A stretch of DNA of 64,000 bases, taken from assembly GCA_025698865.1 (NCBI GenBank), contig JAILWQ010000004.1, positions 186,001-250,000 on the forward strand, read 5' to 3'. Shown here piece by piece: positions 47,219 to 57,896 of this stretch. Below the pieces are notes generated by a model. That model searched no databases. It had not been told where the DNA came from and worked only from the letters and a program-made list of their open reading frames with translations. The position numbers and the translations under genes were made by a program. Origin of the DNA: Erythrobacter sp. (GTDB lineage: Bacteria > Pseudomonadota > Alphaproteobacteria > Sphingomonadales > Sphingomonadaceae). How positions within the stretch are numbered: position 1 is the first letter of the stretch; every line of letters starts with the position of its first letter.

Positions 47219-47662
47219 CTAGCAACAACCCGATGAGGCCTTTTCCTGAGATGGCTTGGAGATTTCCTCGACGAGTTCTGCGGTCTTTGCATCGGCACCG
47301 GACCGTGCAATATCAGCCTGGGAAACCATGCCGCAGCAATTCCCTTCGTCATCAATCACGGGAACGCGCCGGACCTGGTTGCTCTCCATCGTGGAGCAAC
47401 ATGCATCTACCTCGGTATCCGGCGTGACAGTGACAACCGAACGGGTCATGATGTCCCCCACCGGGGTGTCGGGCGACTTGCCTTCAGCTACGACGCGACA
47501 GCAAATGTCCCGATCTGTGACGACACCCACCAGACCGCCTTGGTCATCAACAACAGGAATCTCTCCGCAGTCGTTTCCCACCATGAGCTTCGCTGCATCC
47601 TGTACGCTCGCATCCTTGTCGCAGCAGGCGGGATCCTTCGTCATAATGTCCTTAACATGCAT
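47219..47662 (-). CDS. CBS-pair protein with Cys-rich ends
   Basis: 147 aa, two CBS motifs: MTKDPACCDKDASVQDAAKLMVGNDCGEIPVVDDQGGLVGVVTDRDI and IMTRSVVTVTPDTEVDACCSTMESNQVRRVPVIDDEGNCCGMVSQADIA. Cysteine pairs (ACC, ACCS, NCCG) and the C-terminal SSGCC are unusual for CBS proteins and could bind Cu(I). Transcribed from the CueR-type promoter about 80 bp upstream. Ligand unknown. Confidence 0.85.
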   Translation of the reverse strand: MHVKDIMTKDPACCDKDASVQDAAKLMVGNDCGEIPVVDDQGGLVGVVTDRDICCRVVAEGKSPDTPVGDIMTRSVVTVTPDTEVDACCSTMESNQVRRVPVIDDEGNCCGMVSQADIARSGADAKTAELVEEISKPSQEKASSGCC

Positions 47663-47740
47663 AATTCCACTCCTTCATCGGTCGGTCTGTGCAAAAGCAT
47701 TTCCCGTCAGGGCAGCTTCGCTCAAATCATAGAAAATCAT

Positions 47741-47771
47741 AAGGTAACGGTTCCCATCGTTGGAAGGTCAA
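47741..47771 (-). promoter_or_regulatory. CueR-type promoter/operator driving the CBS operon
   Basis: Minus strand TTGACC-(TTCCAACGATGGGAACCGT, 19 bp)-TACCTT. The dyad CTTCC...GGGAA matches the CueR pattern seen at 48751. It points leftward to the CBS gene. The wider gap 47663-48219 shows no other supported feature. Confidence 0.7.
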
Positions 47772-48219
47772 GCCCCCTCCATGCGACGAATTGGCGAACT
47801 CGGTGCCGACCTGGACCGCACAAGGAGGTCGCGCAGGTGCTGATCTTGGTGCGTCTCTGATGGGTCACGCTTACAGTACGAGCCATCTGCTCCAACCCCT
47901 CATATTGGCTGAATGGGAAAAGGTCGGGAGCTTGGAGAAAAGATCGTTTCAGCGAATGGATATGTTCCACTCAATAGAGCTGACACCGAGATTTGTTGCG
48001 AATTAAACTTCGCAAACGGGCAGACCACGCCTTGGCAAAAAACTGCAATCGCGAAACTGGCCAAGCTTGAGGTTTTGCGAACAACGACGCAGCACCTTCG
48101 GGCCCGCTCCAGGAGTCTTATGTGTCTCGCCGGTCAAATGTCGGACGCGTCCTCAGCCAATTGCTGGTCCAACCCAAAATGAAGCGAACCATGAGAACAG
48201 ACCAGCGCCAACTCTGTTT

Positions 48220-48678
48220 TTAGCAGACCCGCTGGTATCCGAACTTGTGACCGACTTCTTTTGCTAAGGCAGGATTGGCATCGTTGGAAAGATCTTTGAG
48301 AATAGGACAATCTGGCCGGTCATCGTTCGTGCAACCCGCGATAAGATGCTCAAGAGCGTCGATCATGGAAAGAATTTCTGCCGCCTTGGCGCGCAGAGCA
48401 CCCAAGTGTCCGGCGGCAACCTCCCGGACATCCTTGCTGGCTCTTTTCTCGTCGTGCCACAGACCGAGCAATTCGCCGATATCATCTACCGAAAAGCCAA
48501 GGTTGCGGGCGCGGCGGATGAACCGCAGCGTATGTATTTCGGCAGGGCCGTAAAGCCGATAGCCAGCTTCGGTGCGTTCGGCCGCTCCGATCAGACCGAT
48601 TTTCTCATAATGCCTGATCATCTTGGCCGACACGCCACTGTCTGCGGCGGCCTCACCAATTGTGTGCAGTTGGCTCAT
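48220..48678 (-). CDS. cueR: CueR-like Cu(I)-responsive MerR-family regulator
   Basis: 152 aa. Winged helix HTIGEAAADSGVSAKMIRHYEKIGLIGAAERTEAGYRLY. The two Cu(I) cysteines C116 and C124 sit in the loop GCTNDDRPDCPIL. There is no Cys near position 77-84, as expected for sensors of monovalent ions (CueR) rather than Hg/Zn/Pb. It lies between two operators of the same design, one on each side, and probably controls both. Confidence 0.9.
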   Translation of the reverse strand: MSQLHTIGEAAADSGVSAKMIRHYEKIGLIGAAERTEAGYRLYGPAEIHTLRFIRRARNLGFSVDDIGELLGLWHDEKRASKDVREVAAGHLGALRAKAAEILSMIDALEHLIAGCTNDDRPDCPILKDLSNDANPALAKEVGHKFGYQRVC

Positions 48679-48750
48679 GCATGCTGGATAACTTTCCCAC
48701 GATAGGAAAGCAAACAGCCTGCGCCGACAATTTTTATTCTGACGCCCCTC

Positions 48751-48781
48751 TTGACCTTCCCATGATGGGAAGCCCTATCTT
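48751..48781 (+). promoter_or_regulatory. CueR-type promoter/operator driving rightward copper genes
   Basis: TTGACC (48751-48756) and TATCTT (48776-48781) with a 19-bp spacer containing the dyad CTTCCCAT-G-ATGGGAAG. Geometry and half-sites are those of CueR/HmrR promoters. Confidence 0.85.
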
Positions 48782-48849
48782 TTGGGTAATGTTCGATTCG
48801 CGGAGAAAGGTTATAAGAAGAAAGCGCACTCCCGCGCATTGACGCCGAC

Positions 48850-48972
48850 ATGCCCAGAAGCCGCACCGCCCTGGAAAAAATGCAAGCCAGATATGTGCGG
48901 ATGACCCAGGCAGGTGACCTGAGCGGCAAGTTCGCGCGCTTCCAGTTCCTGCGCATGACGACGCAAAGCTGA
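48850..48972 (+). CDS. candidate 40-aa basic small protein
   Basis: First ORF of reasonable quality after the rightward CueR promoter: MPRSRTALEKMQARYVRMTQ then AGDLSGKFARFQFLRMTTQS. Basic and helical, without a signal peptide. It lacks a Shine-Dalgarno sequence; a good GGAGAAAGG lies 30 nt further upstream without a start codon at the right distance. No family recognised. Confidence 0.35.
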   Translation: MPRSRTALEKMQARYVRMTQAGDLSGKFARFQFLRMTTQS

Positions 48973-48985
48973 ACTTATCGGAACA

Positions 48986-49344
48986 ATGAAAGGAACTTTT
49001 TTATTAATAGTTTTAAATTAGCGGCGCTCGGAGCCTTGGCGACCGCCGGTCTCGCAACAGCTGCGGCCGCGCAATCCCAAGTCGATCATCAGCCCGCTCC
49101 ACAAGAGAGCTCGCAAGGCCAAGAGAGCAGCCACGAGCATGGTGCAATGCAGGGCGAAATGTCGGACATGGATGGTGACATGTCCGGGATGATGGCGATG
49201 ATGAACAACCCCGAGATGCGCGCTGAAATGATGGCGATGATGAACGATCCGGAAATGCGCGCTCAAATGATGGACATGATGCGCAACTGCAATGAAATGA
49301 TGAAGATGAAACAGGAACAGATGTCGAATGAAGAGGCAGGGTAA
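48986..49344 (+). CDS. Met-rich secreted copper-binding-type protein, signal peptide out of frame (slippery U_UUU_UUA)
   Basis: The track shows only 49036..49344 from a TTG. The ATG at 48986 reads ATG AAA GGA ACT TTT TTA and soon hits a stop. One base back at the T-run the frame becomes INSFKLAALGALATAGLATAAAA|QSQ, a perfect signal peptide joined to the track ORF. The sequence t-TTT-TTA is a canonical -1 slippery heptamer in the correct phase. A one-T loss from a seven-T run would look the same. The mature protein is Met-rich (MAMMNNPEMRAEMMAMMNDPEMRAQMMDMM). Confidence 0.65.
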
Positions 49345-49387
49345 TCCTGAGCACCACACGTCAATTTGCCAGATTGTCTTCGCCTAA

Positions 49388-49413
49388 GCCTGCCCCCTCC
49401 CTGCGGGGCAGGC
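49388..49413 (+). terminator. hairpin after the Met-rich gene
   Basis: GCCTGCCCC ... GGGGCAGGC, perfect 9-bp stem with an 8-nt loop, 44 bp after the stop codon at 49344. There is no U-run, so it may attenuate rather than terminate. Confidence 0.4.
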
Positions 49414-49538
49414 ACCATCCGAACAATGATCGGTGAATCCTGCTGATCTCATGTCCCATGCAAGCGGACCGTATTTATGATTTCTACCACAACAGATCCC
49501 GAAGGCTTGTCGAGGCTCGGCTGCGCCCGTAGAGTTAG

Positions 49539-49898
49539 ATGATGCAGTTACTGCGCTCTCTTGGAATTTTTCTGATTGCTTGCGGACTCTTTGTCCAGTC
49601 GGCCGCTCATGCCTCGGCGGTGCCGCAAGCACCGGCGGGAAGCGAGGCGGCGTGTAACGAGATGCGCATGGAGACTGGTGCTACGACCGCTTCGGAAGAC
49701 CAACCCGGACCGTGCAAAAATCTTCGCCTGGATTGCCTTGTGGCCCTCGGTTGTATCGCTCCACTGGCCATGATCACAGCCCCATCAGGCGAACGTACGA
49801 AAATTGCTGTGCGTTCGTTGTTCACCCCATTTGCCGCATATTCTCCGGCTCTCGTTGATCAAGGACCCGAGCCGCCGCCCCCGCAAGAGCAATTCTGA
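49539..49898 (+). CDS. hypothetical secreted protein ahead of cusCBA
   Basis: 119 aa. Signal peptide MMQLLRSLGIFLIACGLFVQSAAHA|SA. The mature part has paired cysteines (EAACNEM, GPCKNLRLDCLVALGC), a hydrophobic stretch (LVALGCIAPLAMI) and a Pro-rich tail (QGPEPPPPQEQF). No domain recognised. Small proteins of this layout sit before HME-RND pumps in other proteobacteria. It may share the copper transcript. Confidence 0.65.
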   Translation: MMQLLRSLGIFLIACGLFVQSAAHASAVPQAPAGSEAACNEMRMETGATTASEDQPGPCKNLRLDCLVALGCIAPLAMITAPSGERTKIAVRSLFTPFAAYSPALVDQGPEPPPPQEQF

Positions 49899-50013
49899 GT
49901 ATTGCCAGGGACTGCCCTGCATACTGAAGCTGAACGAATTTTCCGTCGCGCCTAGCGATGGTCGTTTGTTCCGTCCGCGCTTATATCGCGCGCTCTAGCG
50001 GAATCTAGAAATC

Positions 50014-51249
50014 ATGCAGAAAATTTGCTGGACCGCATTTCCGGTCCTGCTGGCTTTGGCGCCAGCTAGTTACGCGCAGTCAATCGGCTACGAGGAGGCA
50101 TTGAGAGCGGCCGTTAGCGAACAGCCGCAGGTGCGAGCGCGGGAGTTGCAGCTCGAGGCACGTCGCAGCGTCGCTGATGCAGCTGACGAACTACCAGATC
50201 CTCGCCTCCGCGCTGGGATTCAGAACCTTCCGGTGGCAGGCCCGGCAGCCTTCGAGATCGACCGGCAGCTGCCCACCCAGATCCAGGTCGGTGTGGAGCA
50301 GGACATACCCAATCTCGCGGAGCGCCATGCGAGAGCGCGCATGGCAGTGGCCGATATAGATCTGGCTTCCGCGCAGTTGACCCGCGCGCAGCTCACGGCT
50401 CGGCTTGGAGCAGGCGAGGCCTGGATTTCGCTCGCGTACACCCAACAGGCTCTGAATGTTATCGATGAGGCACTTAGGCAGATCGAAAGGCTGGTGCCCT
50501 TGGCGCGGAGCGCCGTTGCGGCGGGATCGGCCAGGCCGGCTGAGAGCCTCGAAATTCGCCGTGCGGTACTGGAAGTCGAGGACATGCGGACCCGCCTAGA
50601 AGGCGACCTTGACGCGGCACGGGCCATGTTGGCGCGATATGCTGCTGTGCAAGGCGCAGTTGCCACCGGGGCTATCCCCGCGGCGGATGTCGATGCCGAG
50701 CGACTCCGGGCGACCCTAGAGCTTAATCCCGATATCATTCTCGCTATCGCACAGGTTCGACAGGCAGATGCGAGGATCGATCTTGCCCGGTCGGAGAAGC
50801 GGCCCGATTTCGGCATCAATGTCAGCTATGGCAGGCGCGATCCGATGTTCGGTGATGTCGTCTCGGTCATGGGCTCGATTACGCTCCCCATCTTTGCGGG
50901 CAGGCGGCAGAACCCGAGGATTGCCGCTGCTGAAGCCGAAGCAAGCGCAGCGCAAGCAATTCAGCTTGATCGCTTGCGCGAACTGCAAGCGCAATTCGAG
51001 GCCGACCTTGCCGCTTGGCGCAGCGCATACCGCCAGTGGCAGCGAGCCACGGAGGAGTTGCTACCCCTCGCCCAAAGCCGGGCTGATCTCGAAAGGGCCA
51101 GCTTCGCGGCAAACCGCGCCGAACTGCTGGACGTCATCGAAGCGATCAAGGCGCTGGCGCTCCTACAAATCGAGATCCTTGAGCGTGAGGAGGCGACAGT
51201 TGAAGCCGCGACGACCTTGCGACTGACCTATACGGAGTTCCAGCCATGA
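50014..51249 (+). CDS. CusC/CzcC-type outer-membrane factor
   Basis: 411 aa TolC-family protein with a cleavable signal (LLALAPASYA|QS), not a lipoprotein. Two repeats of long amphipathic helices: EEALRAAVSEQPQVRARELQLEARR near the N-terminus and FAANRAELLDVIEAIKALALLQIEILEREEATVEA near the C-terminus. It forms the exit duct for the CusBA pump; ATGA overlap with cusB. No Shine-Dalgarno of note precedes the ATG. Confidence 0.92.
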   Translation: MQKICWTAFPVLLALAPASYAQSIGYEEALRAAVSEQPQVRARELQLEARRSVADAADELPDPRLRAGIQNLPVAGPAAFEIDRQLPTQIQVGVEQDIPNLAERHARARMAVADIDLASAQLTRAQLTARLGAGEAWISLAYTQQALNVIDEALRQIERLVPLARSAVAAGSARPAESLEIRRAVLEVEDMRTRLEGDLDAARAMLARYAAVQGAVATGAIPAADVDAERLRATLELNPDIILAIAQVRQADARIDLARSEKRPDFGINVSYGRRDPMFGDVVSVMGSITLPIFAGRRQNPRIAAAEAEASAAQAIQLDRLRELQAQFEADLAAWRSAYRQWQRATEELLPLAQSRADLERASFAANRAELLDVIEAIKALALLQIEILEREEATVEAATTLRLTYTEFQP

Positions 51250-52754
51250 GAGCCAAAATGGGAGCCGCGTGGGACAAACTGTCGCCGCGCCAGAAATCCT
51301 GGACGATGGCGGCAACGGTCGCCCTGATCAGCGTCACCGCAGGATACGGGTTATCGCAGCGGGGTGAGAGCGGAAGTCAGGCAAATGGCAACGGGGGATC
51401 ATCCAGCGCCGAATGTGAGGACGTGCTTTACTGGTACGATCCGATGGTGCCGGGACAGCGTTTCGACGAGCCTGGAAAATCGCCGTTCATGGATATGGAA
51501 CTTGTTCCCAAATGCGCTGGCGAGGAGGCCACCTCCGGGGTTCAGATCGACGCGGGGCTTGTCCAGAACTTCGGCATCCGCACCGCCGAGGCCGAATACG
51601 GCGTACTTGAGCCGGACGTGTCCGTTACCGGTGTTCTCGCTTACAATGGGCGGGACGTTGCAATTGTCCAGCCAAGGGCTGGCGGCTTTGTACAACGAAC
51701 CTATGGGCGTGCTCCAGACGATGTGGTGAGCCGAGGCGCGCCGCTGGCCGATATTCTCGTACCCGAATGGGGAGGAGCGCAGCAGGAATATCTGGCCGTC
51801 CTGAACAGCGGCGATGAACAGCTTGCACAGGCCATGCGCGAGCGGATGCGGCTGCTCGGCATGTCGAATGGGCAAATTTCATCGGTGGGCCGGACCGGCC
51901 GCGCGCAGGCGACGATCACGGTCACCGCGCCGACCGGCGGGGCCATCACCATGCTCGGCGTGCGACCCGGCATGACCGTGATGGCAGGCCAGACCCTGGC
52001 GGAAATAACCGGATTCTCGCCGATCTGGCTCGAGGCATCGGTGCCCGAAACACAAGCAGCGAATATCCGGGTCGGCCAACCTGTCAGTGCAACCCTGACC
52101 GCGTTTCCCGATGAGAGATTTTCCGGACCGATCATCGCGATCTTGCCGAGCGCACAGGATGCCAGCCGGACAATCACCGTCCGCGCACAATTGCCCAATC
52201 CTTCCGGACGGCTCAAGCCGGGCATGTTCGCGCAGGTCTCGCTGACCCCCGACACCCGGCGCGCTCTGCTGGTTCCTTCCGAAGCGGTGATCCGGACCGG
52301 GCGCCGCACCATCGTCATGATCAAGCAGGACGAGGGCGGCTTCATGCCTGCCGAAGTCCGGATCGGCCGTGAGGCGGGAGGCAGGACCGAAGTGCTGGCC
52401 GGCCTTTCGCAAGGCGAAGAGGTCGTGACCTCGGGCCAGTTCCTGCTCGATTCCGAGGCAAGCCTGGCAGGACTTGATGTTCGTGCGATCGATGAGGCAG
52501 GTCCGAACCGGGACGGTGAAGACCAACCAGTGACATTCAGCGCAATGGGGACGATCGAGAAGATTGCCGATGGCTCCGTCACGCTGCGGCACGGACCTGT
52601 CCCGCGGCTAGACTGGCCCGCCATGACGATGAGTTTCCGCACGAAGAATGCAGCGCAGATCAGCGGGTTCGAGGAAGGCGATAGAGTGCGCTTTACCTTC
52701 ACCCAGCAGGACGCCGGCCCCCGTATCGAGACCATCAGGAGTGCCGGGCAATGA
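51246..52754 (+). CDS. cusB: CusB-type adaptor with fused CusF domain
   Basis: 502 aa. An N-terminal anchor helix is followed by a heavy-metal-binding domain ([34 protein letters not shown], about 55-95). The adaptor body follows ([49 protein letters not shown]). A C-terminal CusF-like beta-barrel spans about 430-500 ([30 protein letters not shown]), with the His and WPAMTM Cu(I) residues. Metal can therefore be delivered by built-in domains at both ends. ATGA overlaps on both sides. Confidence 0.94.
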   Translation: MRAKMGAAWDKLSPRQKSWTMAATVALISVTAGYGLSQRGESGSQANGNGGSSSAECEDVLYWYDPMVPGQRFDEPGKSPFMDMELVPKCAGEEATSGVQIDAGLVQNFGIRTAEAEYGVLEPDVSVTGVLAYNGRDVAIVQPRAGGFVQRTYGRAPDDVVSRGAPLADILVPEWGGAQQEYLAVLNSGDEQLAQAMRERMRLLGMSNGQISSVGRTGRAQATITVTAPTGGAITMLGVRPGMTVMAGQTLAEITGFSPIWLEASVPETQAANIRVGQPVSATLTAFPDERFSGPIIAILPSAQDASRTITVRAQLPNPSGRLKPGMFAQVSLTPDTRRALLVPSEAVIRTGRRTIVMIKQDEGGFMPAEVRIGREAGGRTEVLAGLSQGEEVVTSGQFLLDSEASLAGLDVRAIDEAGPNRDGEDQPVTFSAMGTIEKIADGSVTLRHGPVPRLDWPAMTMSFRTKNAAQISGFEEGDRVRFTFTQQDAGPRIETIRSAGQ

Positions 52755-55700
52755 TCGCGCGCATTATCGATGCCTCGATCGCCAATCGGCTTTTCATCGT
52801 CCTCGCCGCCATAGCTGTGACCCTTGGCGGGTTCTGGGCCGTCCGCACAACTCCGGTCGATGCTTTGCCCGATCTGTCCGATGTCCAGGTTGTCGTCCGA
52901 TCCAACTATCCGGGCCAGGCGCCCCGGATTGTCGAGGACCAGGTGACCTACCCGATGGCCACGACCATGCTGTCGGTGCCGGGAGCGAAGACCGTACGCG
53001 GCTACTCGATGTTCGGCGACAGCTACGTTTATATCATTTTCGAGGACGGTACCGACCTTTACTGGGCACGGTCGCGGGTGCTCGAATATCTCAATCAGGT
53101 GCAGAACCGCCTGCCCGAGGGTGTTACGAGCACGCTCGGTCCGGATGCGACGGGCGTGGGGTGGATTTACGAATATGCGCTTGTCGATCGCACGGGCGGT
53201 CATGACCTTGCCGGGCTGCGCAGCCTGCAGGACTGGTTTCTGCGCTACGAGCTCAAGACGATCCCCGGCATTGCCGAAGTCGCGAGTGTCGGCGGTATGG
53301 TGAAACAATACCAGATCGTGCTCGAACCTTACCGGATGGCATCGTTCGGCGTCACGCATGCCGAGATCGTAAACGCCATCCAGTCGTCCAACCAGGAGGC
53401 CGGCGGTTCGATCGTCGAGATGGGTGAGGCCGAATACATGGTACGCGCGTCGGGCTATCTGACGACGCTGGACGATTTCCGCGAGATTCCCCTCAGGACT
53501 GCAACTGGCGGGGTTCCGGTTACCCTTGGCGATGTCGCCACAATCCAGGTCGGGCCGGAGCTGCGCCGCGGCATTGCCGAGCTCAACGGCGAAGGAGAGG
53601 TCGCCGGCGGCATCATCGTTCTCAGACAGGGCGCGGACGCTCGCAGCGCAATCCAGGCGGTCGAGGAAAAGCTGGACGAATTGCAGGCGAGCCTTCCCGA
53701 GGGCGTCGAGATCGTCACCACCTACGACCGATCGCAGCTTATCGACGCCTCGGTGGAGAATTTGACGACCAAGCTGATCGAGGAGTTCATCGTCGTCGCG
53801 ATCGTATGCGCGCTGTTCCTCTGGCACGCACGTTCGGCACTTGTCGCCATCATCACCCTGCCTTTGGGCGTGCTCGCGGCGTTCATCGTGATGCGTTTCC
53901 AGGGGGTGAATGCCAATATCATGTCGCTGGGCGGGATCGCTATCGCGGTCGGCGCCATGGTCGATGCAGCCGTTGTGATGATCGAAAATGCGCACAAGCA
54001 TCTCGAGCGATGGGAGCATGAAAATCCCGACACGGTGCTTTCGGTCAAGGAACGCTGGCGGATCATCGCCGATGCATCGAAGGAAGTGGGACCGGCGCTG
54101 TTCTTCAGCCTTCTGATCATAACCTTGTCGTTCCTGCCCGTGTTTACCCTACAAGCCCAGGAAGGCCGGTTGTTTGCACCGCTTGCCTTCACCAAGACCT
54201 ATGCCATGGCGGCGGCTGCGCTGCTGTCGGTTACACTGGTTCCGGTGATGATGGGCTGGCTGATCAGGGGTAAGATACCGTCAGAAGACTCCAATTTCCT
54301 CAATCGCTGGCTGACCAGGATTTACCGACCGGGCCTTAATTGGGTGATGCGCTGGCCAAAAGCCACGCTCGCGGTTGCAGGCGCGATCTTCCTCACCACG
54401 CTGATCCCCTTCTCGCAGCTCGGCGGAGAGTTTCTCCCGCCGCTCGACGAGGGCGATCTGCTCTACATGCCGAGCGCCCTTCCCGGTCTATCGCCAGGCG
54501 AGGCCTCGGCGCTGCTGCAGCGCACCGACCGCCTCATCAAATCGGTACCGGAAGTCGAAACAGTCTTCGGCAAGGCCGGCCGTGCAGATACGGCTACCGA
54601 CCCGGCTCCGCTCACCATGTTCGAGACCACGATCCGGTTCCGGCCGCGGGAGGAATGGCGCGAAGCCATGACGACTGATGCGCTGATCGAAGAGCTCGAC
54701 CGGGTCGTTCAAGTGCCCGGTCTCGCCAATGTCTGGGTACCCCCTATCCGTAACCGCATCGATATGCTGGCGACCGGGATCAAGAGCCCGATCGGGGTCA
54801 AGGTTTCGGGCGAGGATCTTGCAGAGATCGAACGGGTGGCGCTCGAGGTCGAGGGTGTGGCAAAGACGATTCCCGGCGTCAGTTCGGCTCTGGCCGAGAG
54901 GCTTTCCGGCGGGCGCTACGTCGATGTCGACATCGATCGCGCCGCAGCGGCGAGATACGGCCTCAACATCTCCGATATCCAGCAGATCGTCTCGGGCGCT
55001 ATTGGTGGGGCCAATGTCGCGCGGACTGTTGAAGGTCTGGCGCGCTATCCGATCAATGTGCGCTACCCCCGTGAAATTCGCGACAGCGTGGACGAATTGC
55101 GAACCTTGCCCCTCCTGACGCCGTCGGGACAACAGATTACGCTCGGCACGGTCGCACGGATCGGCGTCAGCGATGGCCCCCCCATGCTCAAGAGCGAACA
55201 GGGACGATTGACCAGCTACATCTATGTGGATGTGCGCGACCGCGATCTTACATCGGTGGTTGCCGACCTCCAAGAAGCGGTCGCCGCAAGCGTCAATCTT
55301 CCGGCGGGCGTCAGCCTGTCCTACGCGGGTCAGTTCGAGTACCTTACCCGCGCCTACGAACGGCTGCAGATCGTCGTACCCGCCACGCTCGTCATCATTT
55401 TCCTGCTGCTCTATCTGATCTTCAGAAGGTGGGACGAGGCAATGCTTATCATGGGTACGCTGCCATTCGCCCTGTCAGGCGGCTACTGGCTCCTCTATCT
55501 GATGGGCTACAACCAGTCGGTCGCAACTGCCGTCGGATTCATTGCCCTGGCAGGTGTATCGGCCGAGTTCGGCGTGATCATGCTGATCTATCTCAAGGCA
55601 GCCCTCGAGAAACGAAGTGGCGATTTGAGCGCCGAGGAAGTGGATCAGGCGATCCGCGAAGGGGCGCTCTTGCGTGTCCGACCCAAGGCGATGACCGTAG

Positions 55701-55918
55701 CGGTGATCCTTGCGGGTCTGTTCCCGATCTTGATCGGTACCGGAGCTGGCTCGGAGGTGATGAGCCGGATCGCGGCACCGATGATCGGCGGTATGATTAC
55801 CGCGCCGCTCCTGTCCATGTTCCTGCTTCCCGCCGCCTATCTGTTGTTGCGGCGCCCCCGTCCGGAAAAACCGGCCAACCCTCAAGGAGAAGAAGAATGC
55901 GTACCCCAACCTATATGA
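52751..55918 (+). CDS. cusA: CusA-type heavy-metal RND permease
   Basis: 1055 aa HME-RND. N-terminal [48 protein letters not shown] is typical of CusA. TM4 has [24 protein letters not shown], the HME signature. The periplasmic Met residues in [12 protein letters not shown]-flanking loops fit Cu(I)/Ag(I) relay. It exports Cu(I)/Ag(I) through CusC with CusB. Its 3' end overlaps the start of cusF. Confidence 0.95.
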   Translation: MIARIIDASIANRLFIVLAAIAVTLGGFWAVRTTPVDALPDLSDVQVVVRSNYPGQAPRIVEDQVTYPMATTMLSVPGAKTVRGYSMFGDSYVYIIFEDGTDLYWARSRVLEYLNQVQNRLPEGVTSTLGPDATGVGWIYEYALVDRTGGHDLAGLRSLQDWFLRYELKTIPGIAEVASVGGMVKQYQIVLEPYRMASFGVTHAEIVNAIQSSNQEAGGSIVEMGEAEYMVRASGYLTTLDDFREIPLRTATGGVPVTLGDVATIQVGPELRRGIAELNGEGEVAGGIIVLRQGADARSAIQAVEEKLDELQASLPEGVEIVTTYDRSQLIDASVENLTTKLIEEFIVVAIVCALFLWHARSALVAIITLPLGVLAAFIVMRFQGVNANIMSLGGIAIAVGAMVDAAVVMIENAHKHLERWEHENPDTVLSVKERWRIIADASKEVGPALFFSLLIITLSFLPVFTLQAQEGRLFAPLAFTKTYAMAAAALLSVTLVPVMMGWLIRGKIPSEDSNFLNRWLTRIYRPGLNWVMRWPKATLAVAGAIFLTTLIPFSQLGGEFLPPLDEGDLLYMPSALPGLSPGEASALLQRTDRLIKSVPEVETVFGKAGRADTATDPAPLTMFETTIRFRPREEWREAMTTDALIEELDRVVQVPGLANVWVPPIRNRIDMLATGIKSPIGVKVSGEDLAEIERVALEVEGVAKTIPGVSSALAERLSGGRYVDVDIDRAAAARYGLNISDIQQIVSGAIGGANVARTVEGLARYPINVRYPREIRDSVDELRTLPLLTPSGQQITLGTVARIGVSDGPPMLKSEQGRLTSYIYVDVRDRDLTSVVADLQEAVAASVNLPAGVSLSYAGQFEYLTRAYERLQIVVPATLVIIFLLLYLIFRRWDEAMLIMGTLPFALSGGYWLLYLMGYNQSVATAVGFIALAGVSAEFGVIMLIYLKAALEKRSGDLSAEEVDQAIREGALLRVRPKAMTVAVILAGLFPILIGTGAGSEVMSRIAAPMIGGMITAPLLSMFLLPAAYLLLRRPRPEKPANPQGEEECVPQPI

Positions 55919-56283
55919 TCCTGCTCGCGGCACCGCTGGCGCTTGCAGCCTGCGACGCTGCAGACGACAGCTCAGAGACCATGATGTCAGACGACATGGC
56001 GAACTCGGACAGCATGCCCATGTCAGGCGAAATGCCGATGGCGGAGGAGACCGGCGGCGAGCAGAGCGCCAGCGCGGAGGGAACGGTTACAGCCATCGAT
56101 TCCGAGGCGGGCACTGTGACCATCGAGCATGGTCCGGTCGAAAGTATCGGGTGGCCCGCGATGACCATGGCATTCGAAGCCGACGCGCAAATCCTCGAAC
56201 AGGTCAGTGTCGGTGAGGGAATAGCCTTTAAATTTCGTACTGGAACCGAAGGCAGCGTCGTTACCTCGGTAACGCCGCGATAG
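55897..56283 (+). CDS. cusF: CusF-like periplasmic copper-binding lipoprotein
   Basis: 128 aa from [10 protein letters not shown] with AAGGAGAAGAAG before the ATG. Lipobox LAAC (Cys19), a Met/Asp-rich linker ([20 protein letters not shown]), then the CusF barrel [32 protein letters not shown] with the Cu(I) ligands His, Trp and two Met. It starts 22 bp inside cusA. The track ORF from 55429 is the same frame run backwards into cusA antiregister. Confidence 0.93.
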   Translation: MRTPTYMILLAAPLALAACDAADDSSETMMSDDMANSDSMPMSGEMPMAEETGGEQSASAEGTVTAIDSEAGTVTIEHGPVESIGWPAMTMAFEADAQILEQVSVGEGIAFKFRTGTEGSVVTSVTPR

Positions 56284-56341
56284 CATGAAGGGTGGGAGGC
56301 GCTCGGTTGCGCCGGTGCCTCCCACGCAAAAACAGGTGAAT

Positions 56342-57883
56342 ATGCCCGATATCGACAGGCCCAACTTTCAGGATCGGCGCGATTTCATGAAGAGCGCCGG
56401 TCTCGCGGCGACGGGTTTCGCGGCGCTGCCGCTGCTGGGCTGCGATACGCAAAGCAGGATGTCGCTCGATCGATCAGGTGCAAGCAAACCTCTTGCCATA
56501 CCTCGGCTACAGGCCGGAACGATCGAACGGGGCGAGCGTGTCTTTCGCCTCTCCCTCACACCTGGCGAGAAAGAATTCGTGTCCGACACTCCGTCTCCGA
56601 CAATCGGCATCGATGCATCCTATCTCGGGCCCACCCTCGAAATGCGCCGCGGCGAACAGGTTCGCTTTCAGATCGACAACAAGCTTGCCGAGGACGCGAC
56701 TGTCCACTGGCATGGTTTCGAACTTCCCGCCACAGCGGATGGCGGACCGCACCAGCTCGTGCGGCCCGGCGAGCGCTGGAGCCCGTCCTTCGAAATACGC
56801 CAGCGCGCTTCGTTATACTGGTATCATTCGCATCTGCATCGCCGGGCCGGACCACAGGTCTATACCGGACTTGCTGCCCCGATCTACGTGCGCGACGAGG
56901 AAGAGGATCGCCTCGATCTGCCGAGCCGGTACGGTGTAGATGACATACCGCTCGTCGTGCAGGATCGCGTGATCGACAGCTCGGGCCGCCTTGTTTACCC
57001 GCTCGACATGCACTCGCGGATGATGGGGGTGATGGGTGAGCGCATCTATGTGAACGGAACGGCCAATGCCGTTTTCGAGGCCGCCGCCGGTCCGCTGCGC
57101 CTGCGGCTTCTCAATGGATCGAATGCGCGGTTCTACACCTTCTCGCTCGAAGGTGATCGTCCGATGCAACTCATCGCAAGCGATGGCGGCCTGCTTGCCG
57201 CGCCAAGCGAGGTTCGCAGTCTTACCCTTGCCCCAGGCGAACGCGCACAAGTGATCGTCGATCTTTCCGAAGGGCGCCCGCTCCGGCTGATTGCCAGCAG
57301 CCCTGCTAACGCCATGGGCATGATGGGCGGGCAAGGCGGGGGTATGATGGGCGGCGGAATGATGGGAAACCGGACCGGTCGCGAGAGGCAGGGCCGCACA
57401 TTTTCCATCCTCGATATGCGCCCCTCCGGCTCGTCGACTCCAGTGATGCTCCCGCCCACCCTCGCCGCGCTAGCCGCGCCAGACCCCTCGCTCGCCGTTC
57501 GCAGCCGCCGTTTCGTACTCGATATGGGCATGATGGGTCGGGGTATGTCGATCAACGGCCAGACCATGGACATGGATGTCATCAATCAGCGCGTACCGGT
57601 GGGTCAGTGGGAAATATGGGAAATCGCCAACGCATCGATGATGGCGCATCCCTTTCATATTCATAACGTGCAGTTCCGCTTGCTCGACCGGGACGGCCGG
57701 CCTCCGCGGGCGGAAGAGGCGGGCTTCAAGGACACCGTTATCGTCAACCCGCGTGAACAGGTCAGGCTGCTGCTACGGTTCGAAGAGAATACCGATCCCG
57801 ACACTCCCTACATGTATCACTGTCATATCCTCGAGCACGAGGACGCAGGCATGATGGGGCAGTTCGTGGTCACGGCCAGTTAG
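56342..57883 (+). CDS. CueO-like multicopper oxidase
   Basis: 513 aa from [20 protein letters not shown], a Tat-type signal ([24 protein letters not shown]) that also carries a lipobox-like Cys. Copper motifs: [29 protein letters not shown] and [15 protein letters not shown] Met/Gly-rich loop ([20 protein letters not shown]) corresponds to the CueO Met-rich insert. CAGGTGA precedes the ATG, so I use 56342 rather than the track's 56285. It oxidises periplasmic Cu(I). Confidence 0.93.
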   Translation: MPDIDRPNFQDRRDFMKSAGLAATGFAALPLLGCDTQSRMSLDRSGASKPLAIPRLQAGTIERGERVFRLSLTPGEKEFVSDTPSPTIGIDASYLGPTLEMRRGEQVRFQIDNKLAEDATVHWHGFELPATADGGPHQLVRPGERWSPSFEIRQRASLYWYHSHLHRRAGPQVYTGLAAPIYVRDEEEDRLDLPSRYGVDDIPLVVQDRVIDSSGRLVYPLDMHSRMMGVMGERIYVNGTANAVFEAAAGPLRLRLLNGSNARFYTFSLEGDRPMQLIASDGGLLAAPSEVRSLTLAPGERAQVIVDLSEGRPLRLIASSPANAMGMMGGQGGGMMGGGMMGNRTGRERQGRTFSILDMRPSGSSTPVMLPPTLAALAAPDPSLAVRSRRFVLDMGMMGRGMSINGQTMDMDVINQRVPVGQWEIWEIANASMMAHPFHIHNVQFRLLDRDGRPPRAEEAGFKDTVIVNPREQVRLLLRFEENTDPDTPYMYHCHILEHEDAGMMGQFVVTAS

Positions 57884-57896
57884 GGGAGAACGACAG

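Noticed and set aside
47791-48182. Short plus-strand ORFs between the CBS gene and cueR
   Set aside because: No ribosome-binding site, no family resemblance, and mutually overlapping frames; the gap is better explained by the CueR-type promoter.
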